Under the pieces are notes generated by a model. It saw nothing but the letters and a program-made list of their open reading frames with translations, was not told the DNA's origin and searched no databases. This document shows, one piece after another, positions 56,109 to 64,000 of a DNA stretch of 64,000 nucleotides (position 1 is the first letter of the stretch; every line of letters begins with the position of its first letter). A program made the translations under genes and the position numbers. This DNA is from Melitaea cinxia (taxonomy: Eukaryota > Arthropoda > Insecta > Lepidoptera > Nymphalidae), in NCBI RefSeq assembly GCF_905220565.1, contig NC_059421.1, positions 7,273,501 through 7,337,500 on the forward strand. The letters are read 5' to 3'.

Positions 56109-56365
56109 GTTTACTATGTTTTTATAACTCTCCGCACATAGATAGTTGCAAGTAGAATAATTTTTACATTTAATATACTTATTAAGCACCCCACGCTTTT
56201 TACTCTGAATTGAATTATTCTCTTAATAACTTAAATTTTATTATAATTTTATTTCGAAATAATTAATTATGATTGATTGTTCGATGTTCTACTAATGTAA
56301 TATAAACTTTTTGTAATTATAAATTATTTTCTACTTTTTAGATCGATTAGCTACAAAAGCGTTTT
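56058..56365 (+). mobile_element. MITE family G, copy 1 (inverse of 62230-62533)
   Basis: CATAGATAGTTGCAAGTAGA, CACGCTTTTTACTCTGAATT, TATTCTCTTAATAACTTAAA and GATTGATTGTTCGATGTTCT read in order as the reverse complement of the intron copy, over about 300 bp. The right end runs into a 23-nt T-run at 56362-56384, only about 15 bp from the exonuclease stop codon. Confidence 0.8.
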
Positions 56366-56399
56366 TTTTTTTTTTTTTTTTTTTACTATAATTTATTTT

Positions 56400-56540
56400 T
56401 TACCAATTGTTTGAGAACTTGCGATACAAGTCCATGCAAACTTTAGCGTCTTCCGCAGAATCATGTTCGCCATCTTGAATAATTCTTCCCAAATAGGATC
56501 TGGCAAGAGTTTTCAGAGCAACAGGTTGCCCGCCATTGTT
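56400..56540 (-). CDS. REXO4/ISG20-like DEDDh exonuclease, exon 2
   Basis: Codes for residues 114-159, NNGGQPVALKTLARSYLGRI then IQDGEHDSAEDAKVCMDLYR, ending in SNNW. GEHDSAEDA is the ExoIII box of DEDDh nucleases, giving catalytic His139 and Asp144. The acceptor is TTCCTCAG at 56541-56548 on the minus strand, phase 0, matching the phase of exon 1. The stop is TAA at 56402-56400. An AATAAA on the minus strand lies five bases past the stop, followed closely by an A23 run, so the mRNA may end almost at once. It is highly similar in layout to human REXO4/ISG20 C-termini. Confidence 0.85.
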   Translation of the reverse strand, partial: NNGGQPVALKTLARSYLGRIIQDGEHDSAEDAKVCMDLYRKFSNNW

Positions 56541-57093
56541 CTGAGGAAGAAATAAAATTTGATAATAAGAGTACAATTTAATAGACAACATACAAAAATA
56601 CGAGATAAGCCTTCGCGTAACTCTGATAAAATGTATTCGCCATTTTGTTTCATATGTAAATTAGTAAATCCGATTCGAAATAATTAATCCTTGCGAATAA
56701 AAATCATCATTAATAATAATAATAATAATAAATACTCTTTATTGTACACTACAAAGAAATGTTACAAAAAGGGATACATACGAAGAAAGATGTACAAAGG
56801 CGGTCTTATCGCTAAGAGCGATTTCTTCCAGACAACCTTAGGGTATAGGACAGGGCATATAAAATGAGAAGCGGTAGGGAAGTGTACAAATAGTTGATAA
56901 AGAATTGGCAAGGAGTTTACAAGCTATATGATATAAAAATAAGTAAATATATTACATATAATACATATATATACACATATATATATATACACATAATTAT
57001 ACATTTACATAAACACTACATATACATAACTTCATACATACACCATATATACTACATACACAAATACTACATAATATATTGCGAAGATGATAT

Positions 57094-60036
57094 TTAACAA
57101 TTATTTAGGGACAAAAAATGAGCCTTTAGATATTTTTTAAAACAGAATAGAGATTGAGCTTGCCTAATAGAAAGAGGAAGATTGTTCCAAAGCTGTACAG
57201 CTTTAACAGAGAAAGAGTTTGAATAAAAGGAAGTAGTATGGGAAGGAGTTTTGAGTATTAAGGTTGAAGATGACCTGAGTGAACGCTCATGAGTGTCACA
57301 GAGAAACTCGAAGCGATTTTTTAGGTAAAGAGGAGTATTTGGATGGAAAAGCACACAATAAAGCAAAGAGAGGATGTGAGTATTCCTGCGAGAGCGGATA
57401 GGCAGCCACTTGAGTTGATTACGAAAATCGGATACATGGTCATATTTGCGAAGACCAAATATAAACCGTATGCAGAGATTCTGGAGGCGCTCAAGCTTAT
57501 TTAGCTGCTCCTCCTTAAGATCTAGGTAACAAATATCAGCATAGTCAAGAATTGGTAGTAGGAGTGACTGTGCTAACGCAATTTTGGTAGACAAAGGAAG
57601 GAAGTATTGAAGCCGGCGGAGGGATCCGATAGCTGCGAATAACTTGCGACTTAACTCACTTAGTTGATGTGTCCACGAGAGGTGACTGTCAAATATTACA
57701 CCAAGGTTTTTTACTTTTTCGCTGTAATTAATCACAGTGTTATTAAAAATGACGGGTGGTATAAGTGACCAGTCAATTCGAGCTACTAGTTTTGAACTAC
57801 CGATGATAATAACTTGACACTTAGAAGGATTAACGTTTAGACCATAAGATTTACTCCAACTATAAATGCTTTCTAAGTCGCTATTTAACTTATTTATGGA
57901 GGTCGGTAAGTCAACTAATTTTCCATGGGAATAAATTTGGAGATCGTCTGCATACAGGTGGTAGGGAGAAGATATATGAGGACCGAGAGAGTTTATGAAG
58001 ATAGAAAATAGAAGTGGAGACAACACGCCACCTTGTGGAACGCCGGCAACTACGTTTAGCCATTCTGAATATGAATCTTCGACACGCAAACGCTGCCGCC
58101 GTCCGCACAAGTAACTATGAAACCAGCCAATTGCCGATGGAGATATGCCAAGAGAACACAAGATAGCCAGCAGTATATCAAAATCCACAGTATTAAATGC
58201 ATTACTGAAATCCAGCAGGGTCAACACCGTGAGATTTTGTTTGTCCATGGCTAATCTAATGTCATCGGTTATTTTGACCAGAGCCGTTGCCGCACTATGA
58301 CCTTTACGGAAACCGGACTGATAAGGATTAAGGAGGTTATTTGAGTGCAGGAACAATGTTAGCTGCTGATGGACAAGACGCTCTAAGACTTTAGACAAAA
58401 AAGGAAGGATTGATATTGGGCGAAGATCAGAAAACGTGATGGAATTAGGTTTCTTGGGTAAAGGAATAATTTGAGCGTCTTTCCAGCAGGTAGGAAAGGT
58501 ATTGGAAAACAAGGATTCGTTGAAGATGTGAGTTATAACAGGTAGAAGGGAATCTAAGATAGGTATGATCATTTTACGGCTAATGGAATCTGATCCTACG
58601 GCATCTGAATTAACGGCTAATATGCTCTTCTTGACATCACATACAGACAATTGAGAGAAGGTAAAAGTGGATGACAGCAAAGGAGTCCTAGTAGCAGAAA
58701 GTTGATTAAGAGTGTTAGATTTAGTCATAGAGTCTATAGTGACAGAAGATGTGAAGTGTTTGTTAATTTGGTTAAGGTTAAATGAATTTGAAGATATGTT
58801 TTGTTTGATCTTGCCAACTCCTAGAGATTTGAGAAATTTCCAGATTTTCGCAGAGTCTGCTTCCTCTAATACGGAATTGTGAATATGGCGTCGTTGTGCA
58901 TCCCTACACGCCTTGTTGCAGCGATTCCGAGATGTTCTATACTTCTCCTTATTCGACGGGCTCGGGTCAGACCTATATCTAGCTTTGGCTTTGCTCTTTA
59001 GAAGCTGCAAAGCCTTAATTTCATTTGTAAGCCAGGGAGCAGGCAGATGTCTGACACGCACAGGTCGAACAGGAGCATGGACATCGTACAATTGAGTTAG
59101 ACGGGTGTTAAAAATATCAGTTTTTTCATCCACCACAGTAGTGTTGAATAGCTCAGACCAGTCAATCTTAGCAGCATCCTCACGTAGGCGGTCCAACTCC
59201 ATACTACCAAAACTGCGCTGCAGAAGAATTCTTGACTTTGCTTTAGGTGGTCTGATTTTATATGAAAGGAAAATGAGATCGTGGTATGAGAATGCATCAG
59301 CTGGGCATTGTCCATGCTTAACAACAAAGTCTGGAGAGGAGACAAGTATCAAATCAAGGAGGGATGGAGTACATGTAGGTAGGATATGGGTGGCGTTCGA
59401 GGGAAGAATGTGCATGTTTACAGAGTTTACAAGAGAGCGAAGGCGTGTGGCTCTGCAGTCTTGCTTAAGGAGGCAGGTGTTAAAATCACCCATCACTACC
59501 GTGTGACCATACTGTGGTGTAAGTACTTCTAAGAGATTTTCAAGAGACGCAAAATAGTCAACAGCGGGCGATGGGCTATAATAAACACCCAAAAGGAGTT
59601 TTGTGTTACACAGACGGATTTCCAAGAAGAGGTGATCTGGGCCATGCCCATCACGGGAAGTGGATTGGCTGATGATGTCGAAGGAAATTTGTGAGCGGAG
59701 GTAGATGGCAACGCCACCTCCAGGTCGCCCAACACGGTCGTTACGGACTAGGTTGTAACCTGGGAGGGAGTAGGAAACCGATGATAAGCAGGGCTTAAGC
59801 CAAGATTCACTCACCAAGATCGCATGAATATTTTTATTTTGGAAAGAGGATAACATATCAGGATAATGAGCAGGAATACTCTGTGCATTAATATGGATGA
59901 TATTTAAGTTTTTTGGAACATCAAGAAATTGGAAGTCAAGAGTTTCGCTTAAAGAAGGAATACTAAGGAAGCTTAGGTCTTCGCTGCAGGAGGAGAGGGA
60001 AAAAGAATGAAACGTTTCGTCATTGTTATTAGACAT
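57094..60036 (-). CDS. LINE ORF2: apurinic endonuclease + reverse transcriptase
   Basis: 980 aa, ATG-initiated, no stops or frameshifts. It nicks target DNA and copies the element RNA there (target-primed reverse transcription). The N-terminal EEP-type endonuclease has IIHINAQSI, LVSESWLKP, VMGDFNTCL near residue 180 and SYHDLIFL. The RT has RPISILPFLSKVLERLV, QSGFRKGHS, LLDFSNAFNTVDFD near 610, GVPQGGVLSPLLFSIFIN and the active-site LYADDLQIY near 696, then KNLGVIFDSHLSW. The C-terminus (SVKAVQLWNNLPLSIRQAQS) is the usual ending of CR1/L2-group proteins. No RNase H domain is seen. All catalytic boxes are intact, so the copy could be active. Smaller ORFs on both strands within it are shadows. 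Confidence 0.95.
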   Translation of the reverse strand: MSNNNDETFHSFSLSSCSEDLSFLSIPSLSETLDFQFLDVPKNLNIIHINAQSIPAHYPDMLSSFQNKNIHAILVSESWLKPCLSSVSYSLPGYNLVRNDRVGRPGGGVAIYLRSQISFDIISQSTSRDGHGPDHLFLEIRLCNTKLLLGVYYSPSPAVDYFASLENLLEVLTPQYGHTVVMGDFNTCLLKQDCRATRLRSLVNSVNMHILPSNATHILPTCTPSLLDLILVSSPDFVVKHGQCPADAFSYHDLIFLSYKIRPPKAKSRILLQRSFGSMELDRLREDAAKIDWSELFNTTVVDEKTDIFNTRLTQLYDVHAPVRPVRVRHLPAPWLTNEIKALQLLKSKAKARYRSDPSPSNKEKYRTSRNRCNKACRDAQRRHIHNSVLEEADSAKIWKFLKSLGVGKIKQNISSNSFNLNQINKHFTSSVTIDSMTKSNTLNQLSATRTPLLSSTFTFSQLSVCDVKKSILAVNSDAVGSDSISRKMIIPILDSLLPVITHIFNESLFSNTFPTCWKDAQIIPLPKKPNSITFSDLRPISILPFLSKVLERLVHQQLTLFLHSNNLLNPYQSGFRKGHSAATALVKITDDIRLAMDKQNLTVLTLLDFSNAFNTVDFDILLAILCSLGISPSAIGWFHSYLCGRRQRLRVEDSYSEWLNVVAGVPQGGVLSPLLFSIFINSLGPHISSPYHLYADDLQIYSHGKLVDLPTSINKLNSDLESIYSWSKSYGLNVNPSKCQVIIIGSSKLVARIDWSLIPPVIFNNTVINYSEKVKNLGVIFDSHLSWTHQLSELSRKLFAAIGSLRRLQYFLPLSTKIALAQSLLLPILDYADICYLDLKEEQLNKLERLQNLCIRFIFGLRKYDHVSDFRNQLKWLPIRSRRNTHILSLLYCVLFHPNTPLYLKNRFEFLCDTHERSLRSSSTLILKTPSHTTSFYSNSFSVKAVQLWNNLPLSIRQAQSLFCFKKYLKAHFLSLNNC

Positions 60037-60648
60037 AAACTGTAGTATGTATATAAAAATAGTAATAATAATAAATAAAATAAAATATTAAAACTGAAAT
60101 AATTAAATTAAATAAATAACTAAAAAATAAATAATACAAATAAAAATAATAATTAGAAGGTAAAAAACAATAACAATAAAATATATATAAATATATATAT
60201 TCTCTCTAAAAAATAACGTCCATACACCCGCCAGCTGTAAAAGAGTATACAAAAATCATTAACATGACATAAATAAAAAAAAGGAAAACAAACAACAGAA
60301 GTAAAACACCAATGACATGATCTACACTTGAACAGACAGAGACACTACCAGAGTATAAAGTTACATCTTGGAGAAAAAAAAAATAGAGATAAAAAAAAAT
60401 TACAATTAAAAAATATTAGGTGAAAATTGATAAAACAACTAAGAAAAAAAAATACATAATAATAACTACATGACATTTGCATCAAGTTACTTTTGATTTA
60501 AGTATTACATTTCTAAACGTGTGACATGACAACGAAAAACCATTTCTCTATGGAACTGTCACATCAATGTCAAATAAACATTATAACATATTGTCAGAAT
60601 CTGTCACAAATATTTACATGAATATATCTAAATGAATGTAAAATGACT

Positions 60649-60790
60649 GGAATCATTACTATCTTTAATATTTTAGTAAATAAATTGATTAAATTAAACT
60701 CTAATGCCAATCAGTTGATTGGAATCGTAAATATCTTTAATATTTTTGTAAATAAATTGATTAAATTAAACTCTAATGCCAAACAGTTCA
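60649..60790. repeat. 72-bp tandem duplication in the LINE inter-ORF gap
   Basis: GGAATCATTACTATCTTTAA begins at 60649 and GGAATCGTAAATATCTTTAA at 60721. Both continue TAAATTGATTAAATTAAACT and CTCTAATGCCAA. It lies in the 935-bp AT-rich stretch between ORF1 and ORF2, which otherwise shows no coding pattern. Confidence 0.85.
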
Positions 60791-60971
60791 GGTATATTTT
60801 AAATGCAGGTAAGTACAAAATGAAATAGTGGAATTTACCTTACATATAAATGTATATAAAAAAAATAATAAAAAAAAAAATAGAGGTTATCATAAGAATA
60901 TACTATCAGGGTAAATACACACGAATGAATATAATAAATTAAGATCACACAAAGAAAAACGAATATAAAAA

Positions 60972-61715
60972 CTACTTATGTTTAGCGGTTCTCTTTGTGC
61001 GCGAAAGCGCCAGTTGCTTATGTTCAGCAGGCTTGGGGGCTTCACTTTTCTCAGGTATTGGGGATTTCTGAGTATTTGAGATACTCCTAAGGTCTGACAA
61101 TGTCTCCACCTTATGGCGTTCACCATCCGTTGTCACAATGTGGATACAGCCTTCACGCGTCCAGCAGTTACTGATGCCAAAACGTTGCCTCACCTCCATA
61201 AATACCTGATGGCGAGTCCTTGTTAAAAACTCGGATTGCGTATATCCTGTACCCTTAAGTTTAGTTTTTGCGAACCAAACCTTATCGCGGACAGCAGTAT
61301 CGGTGAATTTAACCACTATTGGTCTAGGCTTTTGGTCTAAAGAGCGGCCTAGGCGGTAAGAAGCCTTGATACTACTGCTTGAAAAATTAGCGAGATTAAG
61401 ATGATCCGCAGCAAGGGCTGTAACTATCGCAGAGGTGTTTTCAGCTTTTTCCTCAGGCACTCCATGCAGAAGCAACATCTTACGCCTTTTCCTGGTCTCT
61501 AGGCGGTCAATCTCACCGCCCAGTAATTCGACCTGGCGTTGTAATGCATTTAAGGCAGAAAAAATAAATGACTTAAACGACATGAACTCTGCAGCCAATG
61601 ACGCTGTTGTTAGTGGGGAGTTAGAACTGACTTTATCTAAGTCTCGCTGGAAATCATTCAATTTGGTATTCACCGAATCTGAGAGAGCAGCAATTGATTC
61701 CTTCACTGTTTCCAT
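60972..61715 (-). CDS. LINE ORF1: nucleic-acid-binding protein
   Basis: 247 aa from the ATG at 61715. The ORF is open a further 31 codons upstream, but only from a TTG, so I take METVKESIAA as the start. The first 90 residues are heptad-like (SIAALSDSVNTKLNDFQRDL; LNALQRQVELLGGEIDRLET), a probable coiled coil for trimerisation. An RRM-like part follows (KMLLLHGVPEE; ASYRLGRS; RPIVVKFTDTAVRDKVWFAK) and a C-terminal domain (FGISNCWTREGCIHIVTTDG), as in L1-type ORF1p. It would package the element RNA. It ends in a basic tail (SRTKRTAKHK). No CCHC knuckles are seen. Confidence 0.85.
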   Translation of the reverse strand: METVKESIAALSDSVNTKLNDFQRDLDKVSSNSPLTTASLAAEFMSFKSFIFSALNALQRQVELLGGEIDRLETRKRRKMLLLHGVPEEKAENTSAIVTALAADHLNLANFSSSSIKASYRLGRSLDQKPRPIVVKFTDTAVRDKVWFAKTKLKGTGYTQSEFLTRTRHQVFMEVRQRFGISNCWTREGCIHIVTTDGERHKVETLSDLRSISNTQKSPIPEKSEAPKPAEHKQLALSRTKRTAKHK

Positions 61716-61960
61716 GTCTGGTACGGAGTCGATTTTAGGGTAAAACTGGATGAAATTGACGCACCAATTACGTGAATTGACACTACAATATATGTATAGG
61801 TGTTCCAATAGGAATTCAACAGCTGGCAGGTGGTATGCAAGATACTTAAAAGCTACACATAAATAAAAACTTAGAAACTTTTGAATATAGCTTTAAAAAC
61901 TTTAAATAAATTTAGAGCACTTATAGATTTATGTGTTGACACTTTTCGCACCTACCCGCG

Positions 61961-61962
<2 letters not shown>

Positions 61963-61994
<32 letters not shown>

Positions 61995-62229
61995 TATACT
62001 TTTTTATAATTAAACATTGTTATTAAGTTCATAAATGTGTTATGGATACGGGACACTTAATAGTTGTGACTGTAATCAATGTAGAAATGGAACATAGATT
62101 TAATATAATTTCATGAAAAAAATTAAAATGATTAGAAAAATTTCGAAAGTTTTTGAAACAATTTGATATTATATGCTAATAGTTAAATGTACCTCCACTA
62201 ACGAAATACTCATCATAAAAAAAAAACTA
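61963..62229. other. Intron remainder with A-run
   Basis: A 28-nt A-run at about 61963-61990 marks or lies just outside the LINE 5' end. The rest is AT-rich intron. Confidence 0.5.
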
Positions 62230-62533
62230 AAAAACCACGCATTTATAACTAATCGAACTAACAAGTAGAAAATATTTTTTAATTACAAAGACTTTATATT
62301 ACAGTAGTAGAAGATCGAACAATCAATCAAAATTAATTACTTCAAAATAAAATTATAATAAATATAAATTATTAAGAGAATAATTCAATTCAGAGTAAAA
62401 AGCGTGGTGTGCTTGTTAAATTAAATGTAACAATTATCCTACTTGCAACTAACTATCTATGTGCGTAGAGTTATAAAAACGTAGTAATAAATTATGAAAA
62501 TATAGTAATAAAGCTATCAAAGCGTGGTTTTTT
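62230..62533 (-). mobile_element. MITE family G, copy 2 (in the intron)
   Basis: Bounded by AAAAAACCACGC at the left and its inverse GCGTGGTTTTTT at the right (12-bp TIRs). The interior is the reverse complement of 56058-56365 at roughly 85% by eye. No coding capacity. Confidence 0.8.
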
Positions 62534-62598
62534 AATTTTTTTAAACTATAATTTTAACATTATATAGGTACTGTATAGACTAAATAAGTTCAACTCAC

Positions 62599-62937
62599 CC
62601 TTGTGAAATATTCATACTTGGCTAGATCTCTACGTTTGCTCTCCGGATGAGACAGGCTTAATGCCTCGAGGTCGAAATGCAAGGAGTGCCCCACAAGAAT
62701 ACATCCATTTATAAGATTGGCCACTTTGTTTCTGACTACAGAGAAGTCGCTGCCGTTATCTAGATGTCTCTTTTTAATTCCACTGTAGCAACTTCTGTAA
62801 TCGGTGACCACGGCTGTAGGCTTCACGTATTCGTCTAAAATCACCCTCCCGTACTCATCGACGATAGTCACACGCGCCAGCAGACTCCTGTTTCCACTCC
62901 CGACCATTTCACAGTCCATAGCGAGGATACGTGACAT
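62599..62937 (-). CDS. REXO4/ISG20-like DEDDh exonuclease, exon 1
   Basis: Codes for residues 1-113 from a true ATG (MSRILAMDCEMVG). Joined to exon 2 it gives a 159-aa protein, near the size of ISG20 and equal to the bare catalytic domain of REXO4. ExoI box AMDCEMVG gives Asp8 and Glu10. LLARVTIVDEYGRVILDEYV and the TDYRSCYSGI loop are family-typical. ExoII box VGHSLHFDLEAL gives His84 and Asp89. HPESKRRDLAKYEYF contains the family RD pair. With exon 2 (His139, Asp144) all DEDDh residues are present, so a working 3'-5' RNA/DNA exonuclease is expected, acting on RNA ends, possibly in rRNA processing. The frame continues in phase 0 into donor GTGAGT. REXO4 and ISG20 cannot be told apart with certainty here. 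Confidence 0.88.
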
Positions 62938-63020
62938 TTTGATTTGATAAAATATATTTCAAGAACACAACTTGAGAATGGTTCAAAAATTATAATGTGG
63001 TCGTAGCTGATGCAATGTCG

Positions 63021-63028
63021 CTTTTATA
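63021..63028 (-). promoter_or_regulatory. Candidate TATA box of the exonuclease gene
   Basis: TATAAAAG on the minus strand lies 84 nt before the ATG. A TCAGC initiator-like pentamer at 63010-63006 is rather close, so the exact start site is open. Confidence 0.35.
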
Positions 63029-63334
63029 GATATAATTTATCGAGGTTATTCACCTATATTCGTAAGGCGCAAATACAAGTCAATCGGTAATTTCCCGTCC
63101 ATAGACAATTTTGAAAATTTTATGATTCTTATATTTATCATAGTTAAATCGAGAATCACATCAAATTATATATTAAAATCATTTGTAATAAAAAGTATTT
63201 ATATGTAAACTAAAATATTTTAATTAATTATAATATTCTCAGCAAAAGTATTTAATATCTTACCTAGTCCTACCGCGTAAAACCTTGAAAAAATTTATTA
63301 AATTGTGATAAAGCTTTTTATTTTTTAACCGACT
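63029..63334. other. No recognised feature
   Basis: AT-rich upstream sequence with no second gene visible. Confidence 0.4.
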
Positions 63335-64000
63335 TCAAAGAGGAGGAGGTTACTCAATTCGACCGTATATCTATCTATCACGAAATCTCCGAAACTATAA
63401 CACCTACAAACTTGAAATTTGGCAGGTAGGCTCCTTATAGGAAGTAGACATCCGCTAAAACGGATTTTAAGAAACTCAACACCTAAGGGGGTAAAATGGG
63501 GGTTGGAAGTTTGTATGAGAGTCCCATGTTTTTGACGTAAGAGACTTGAAATTTAAAATGTATGCCCTATAGATGGTAACAATGTGTTCAAATAACGTAT
63601 CTTTAGAAATTAACTCCCTTTTGGGGTTAAAACGGGGGATGTTACGTTGACTCACTAATCACGAACTCTCCAAATCTATAACGCTTACAAACTTGAAATT
63701 TAGCAGGTAGGCTCCTTATAGGGCGTAATCTATTGCTAAGAATGGATTTGACGAAACTCGACCCCTAAGGGGGTAAAACGGGGGTTGGAAGTTTGTATGA
63801 AAGTCCCATGTTTTTGAAGTAAGAGACTTGAAATTTAAAATGTATGCTCTATAGATGGTAACAAGGTGCCCAAATAATGTTTCTTAGAAATCAACTCCCT
63901 TTTGGGGTTAAAACGGGGGATTTTACGTTGACCCACTCATCCCGAAATCTCCGAAACTATAACAGCTACAAATTTGACATTTGGCAGGTAGGTTACATAT
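63335..64000 (+). repeat. Family C start then 282-bp tandem repeat
   Basis: After CCGACTTCAAAGAGGAGGAG (family C, 63330-63370), the unit CGAAATCTCCGAAACTATAA starts at 63379, 63662 (diverged) and 63944, giving periods of 283 and 282 bp. Each has AACTTGAAATTTGGCAGGTA, AACTCGACCCCTAAGGGGGT and CTCCCTTTTGGGGTTAAAAC. The array runs off the right edge. The same unit is scattered at 28.9-31.0 kb. Confidence 0.9.

Larger units (their letters stand above)
56706..61962 (-). mobile_element. Full-length CR1/L2-group LINE
   Basis: Has a 5' leader, ORF1, an AT-rich gap, ORF2 and a 3' end GATAAGACCGCCTTTGTACA...GTGTACAATAAAGAGTA followed by (TTA)n at about 56706-56730. A microsatellite rather than poly(A) tail is usual in the CR1/L2 group. 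AAAAATCAT occurs next to both ends (56699 and 61986) and may be a target duplication, but the right one lies in an A-run. Truncated 3' relatives are at 9.6, 11.9, 14.6 and 41.8 kb. Confidence 0.8.
56541..62598 (-). other. Single intron of the exonuclease gene, 6.06 kb
   Basis: Bounded by a GTGAGT donor (62598) and a TTCCTCAG acceptor (56541). About 87% of it is the LINE at 56706-61962, and another 300 bp is a MITE G copy. What is left suggests an original intron of a few hundred bases. Confidence 0.8.

Noticed and set aside
57911..59735. Several ORFs of 60-133 codons over the LINE
   Set aside because: Shadows of ORF2 in other frames.
60972..61808. 278-codon version of LINE ORF1
   Set aside because: Its first codon is TTG. 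The first ATG, 31 codons in, gives the better start.

Overview
This is a eukaryotic window, almost certainly from a moth or butterfly (Lepidoptera). I infer this from its AT-rich, gene-poor, repeat-packed sequence: tRNA-derived SINEs with A and B boxes, many short non-autonomous Helitrons ending in hairpin + CTAG|T, RTE and CR1/L2-type LINE pieces, and dispersed repeats of the kind known from lepidopteran genomes. No species can be named. Nothing bacterial is present, and several apparent long ORFs are low-complexity artefacts.

One host gene is well supported. It is a two-exon DEDDh 3'-5' exonuclease of the REXO4/ISG20 type on the minus strand (exon 1 at 62937-62599, exon 2 at 56540-56400, 159 aa). 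Its single 6.06-kb intron holds a full-length, apparently intact CR1/L2-group non-LTR retrotransposon (ORF1 247 aa, ORF2 980 aa) in the same orientation. Two copies of one MITE family lie in opposite orientation, one in the intron and one about 35 bp past the stop codon.

The largest autonomous mobile gene set is a Helitron on the minus strand (about 16.95-23.6 kb). It has a 1391-aa Rep/PIF1-helicase ORF with an HUH motif, two-Tyr motif and Walker boxes. In the same reading frame, separated only by one TGA in a TGA-CTA context, lies an upstream ORF of about eleven 23-aa repeats that look like the STPR DNA-binding repeat. That ORF lacks an in-frame ATG, and an ATG one base out of frame lies just upstream. 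This is either a decayed single gene or a readthrough-coupled pair.

Layout: 0-13 kb, decayed RTE, SINEs, Helitron scraps and one 30-bp-arm hairpin. 13.4-14.4 kb, a very homogeneous 175-bp tandem array made from two repeat families. 14.5-17 kb, LINE tails and SINEs, one with a (TA)n expansion. 17-24 kb, the Helitron. 24.5-26 kb, nested TIR elements. 28.9-31 kb, a 282-bp satellite-like repeat interrupted by a 1.15-kb pentanucleotide array. 32.4-35 kb, a split SINE, a broken THAP-domain gene and a TTAA-flanked TIR element. 36-49 kb, tandem Helitrons, MITEs and RTE pieces. 49.8-51.9 kb, unidentified exon-like stretches. 52-56 kb, SINEs and a deleted RTE. 56-63 kb, the exonuclease gene and its LINE. 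63.3-64 kb, more 282-bp repeat. Family labels A-H, SINE-1 and SINE-2 are my own names for groups that recur inside this window. Repeat-family boundaries are read by eye and may be off by several bases.
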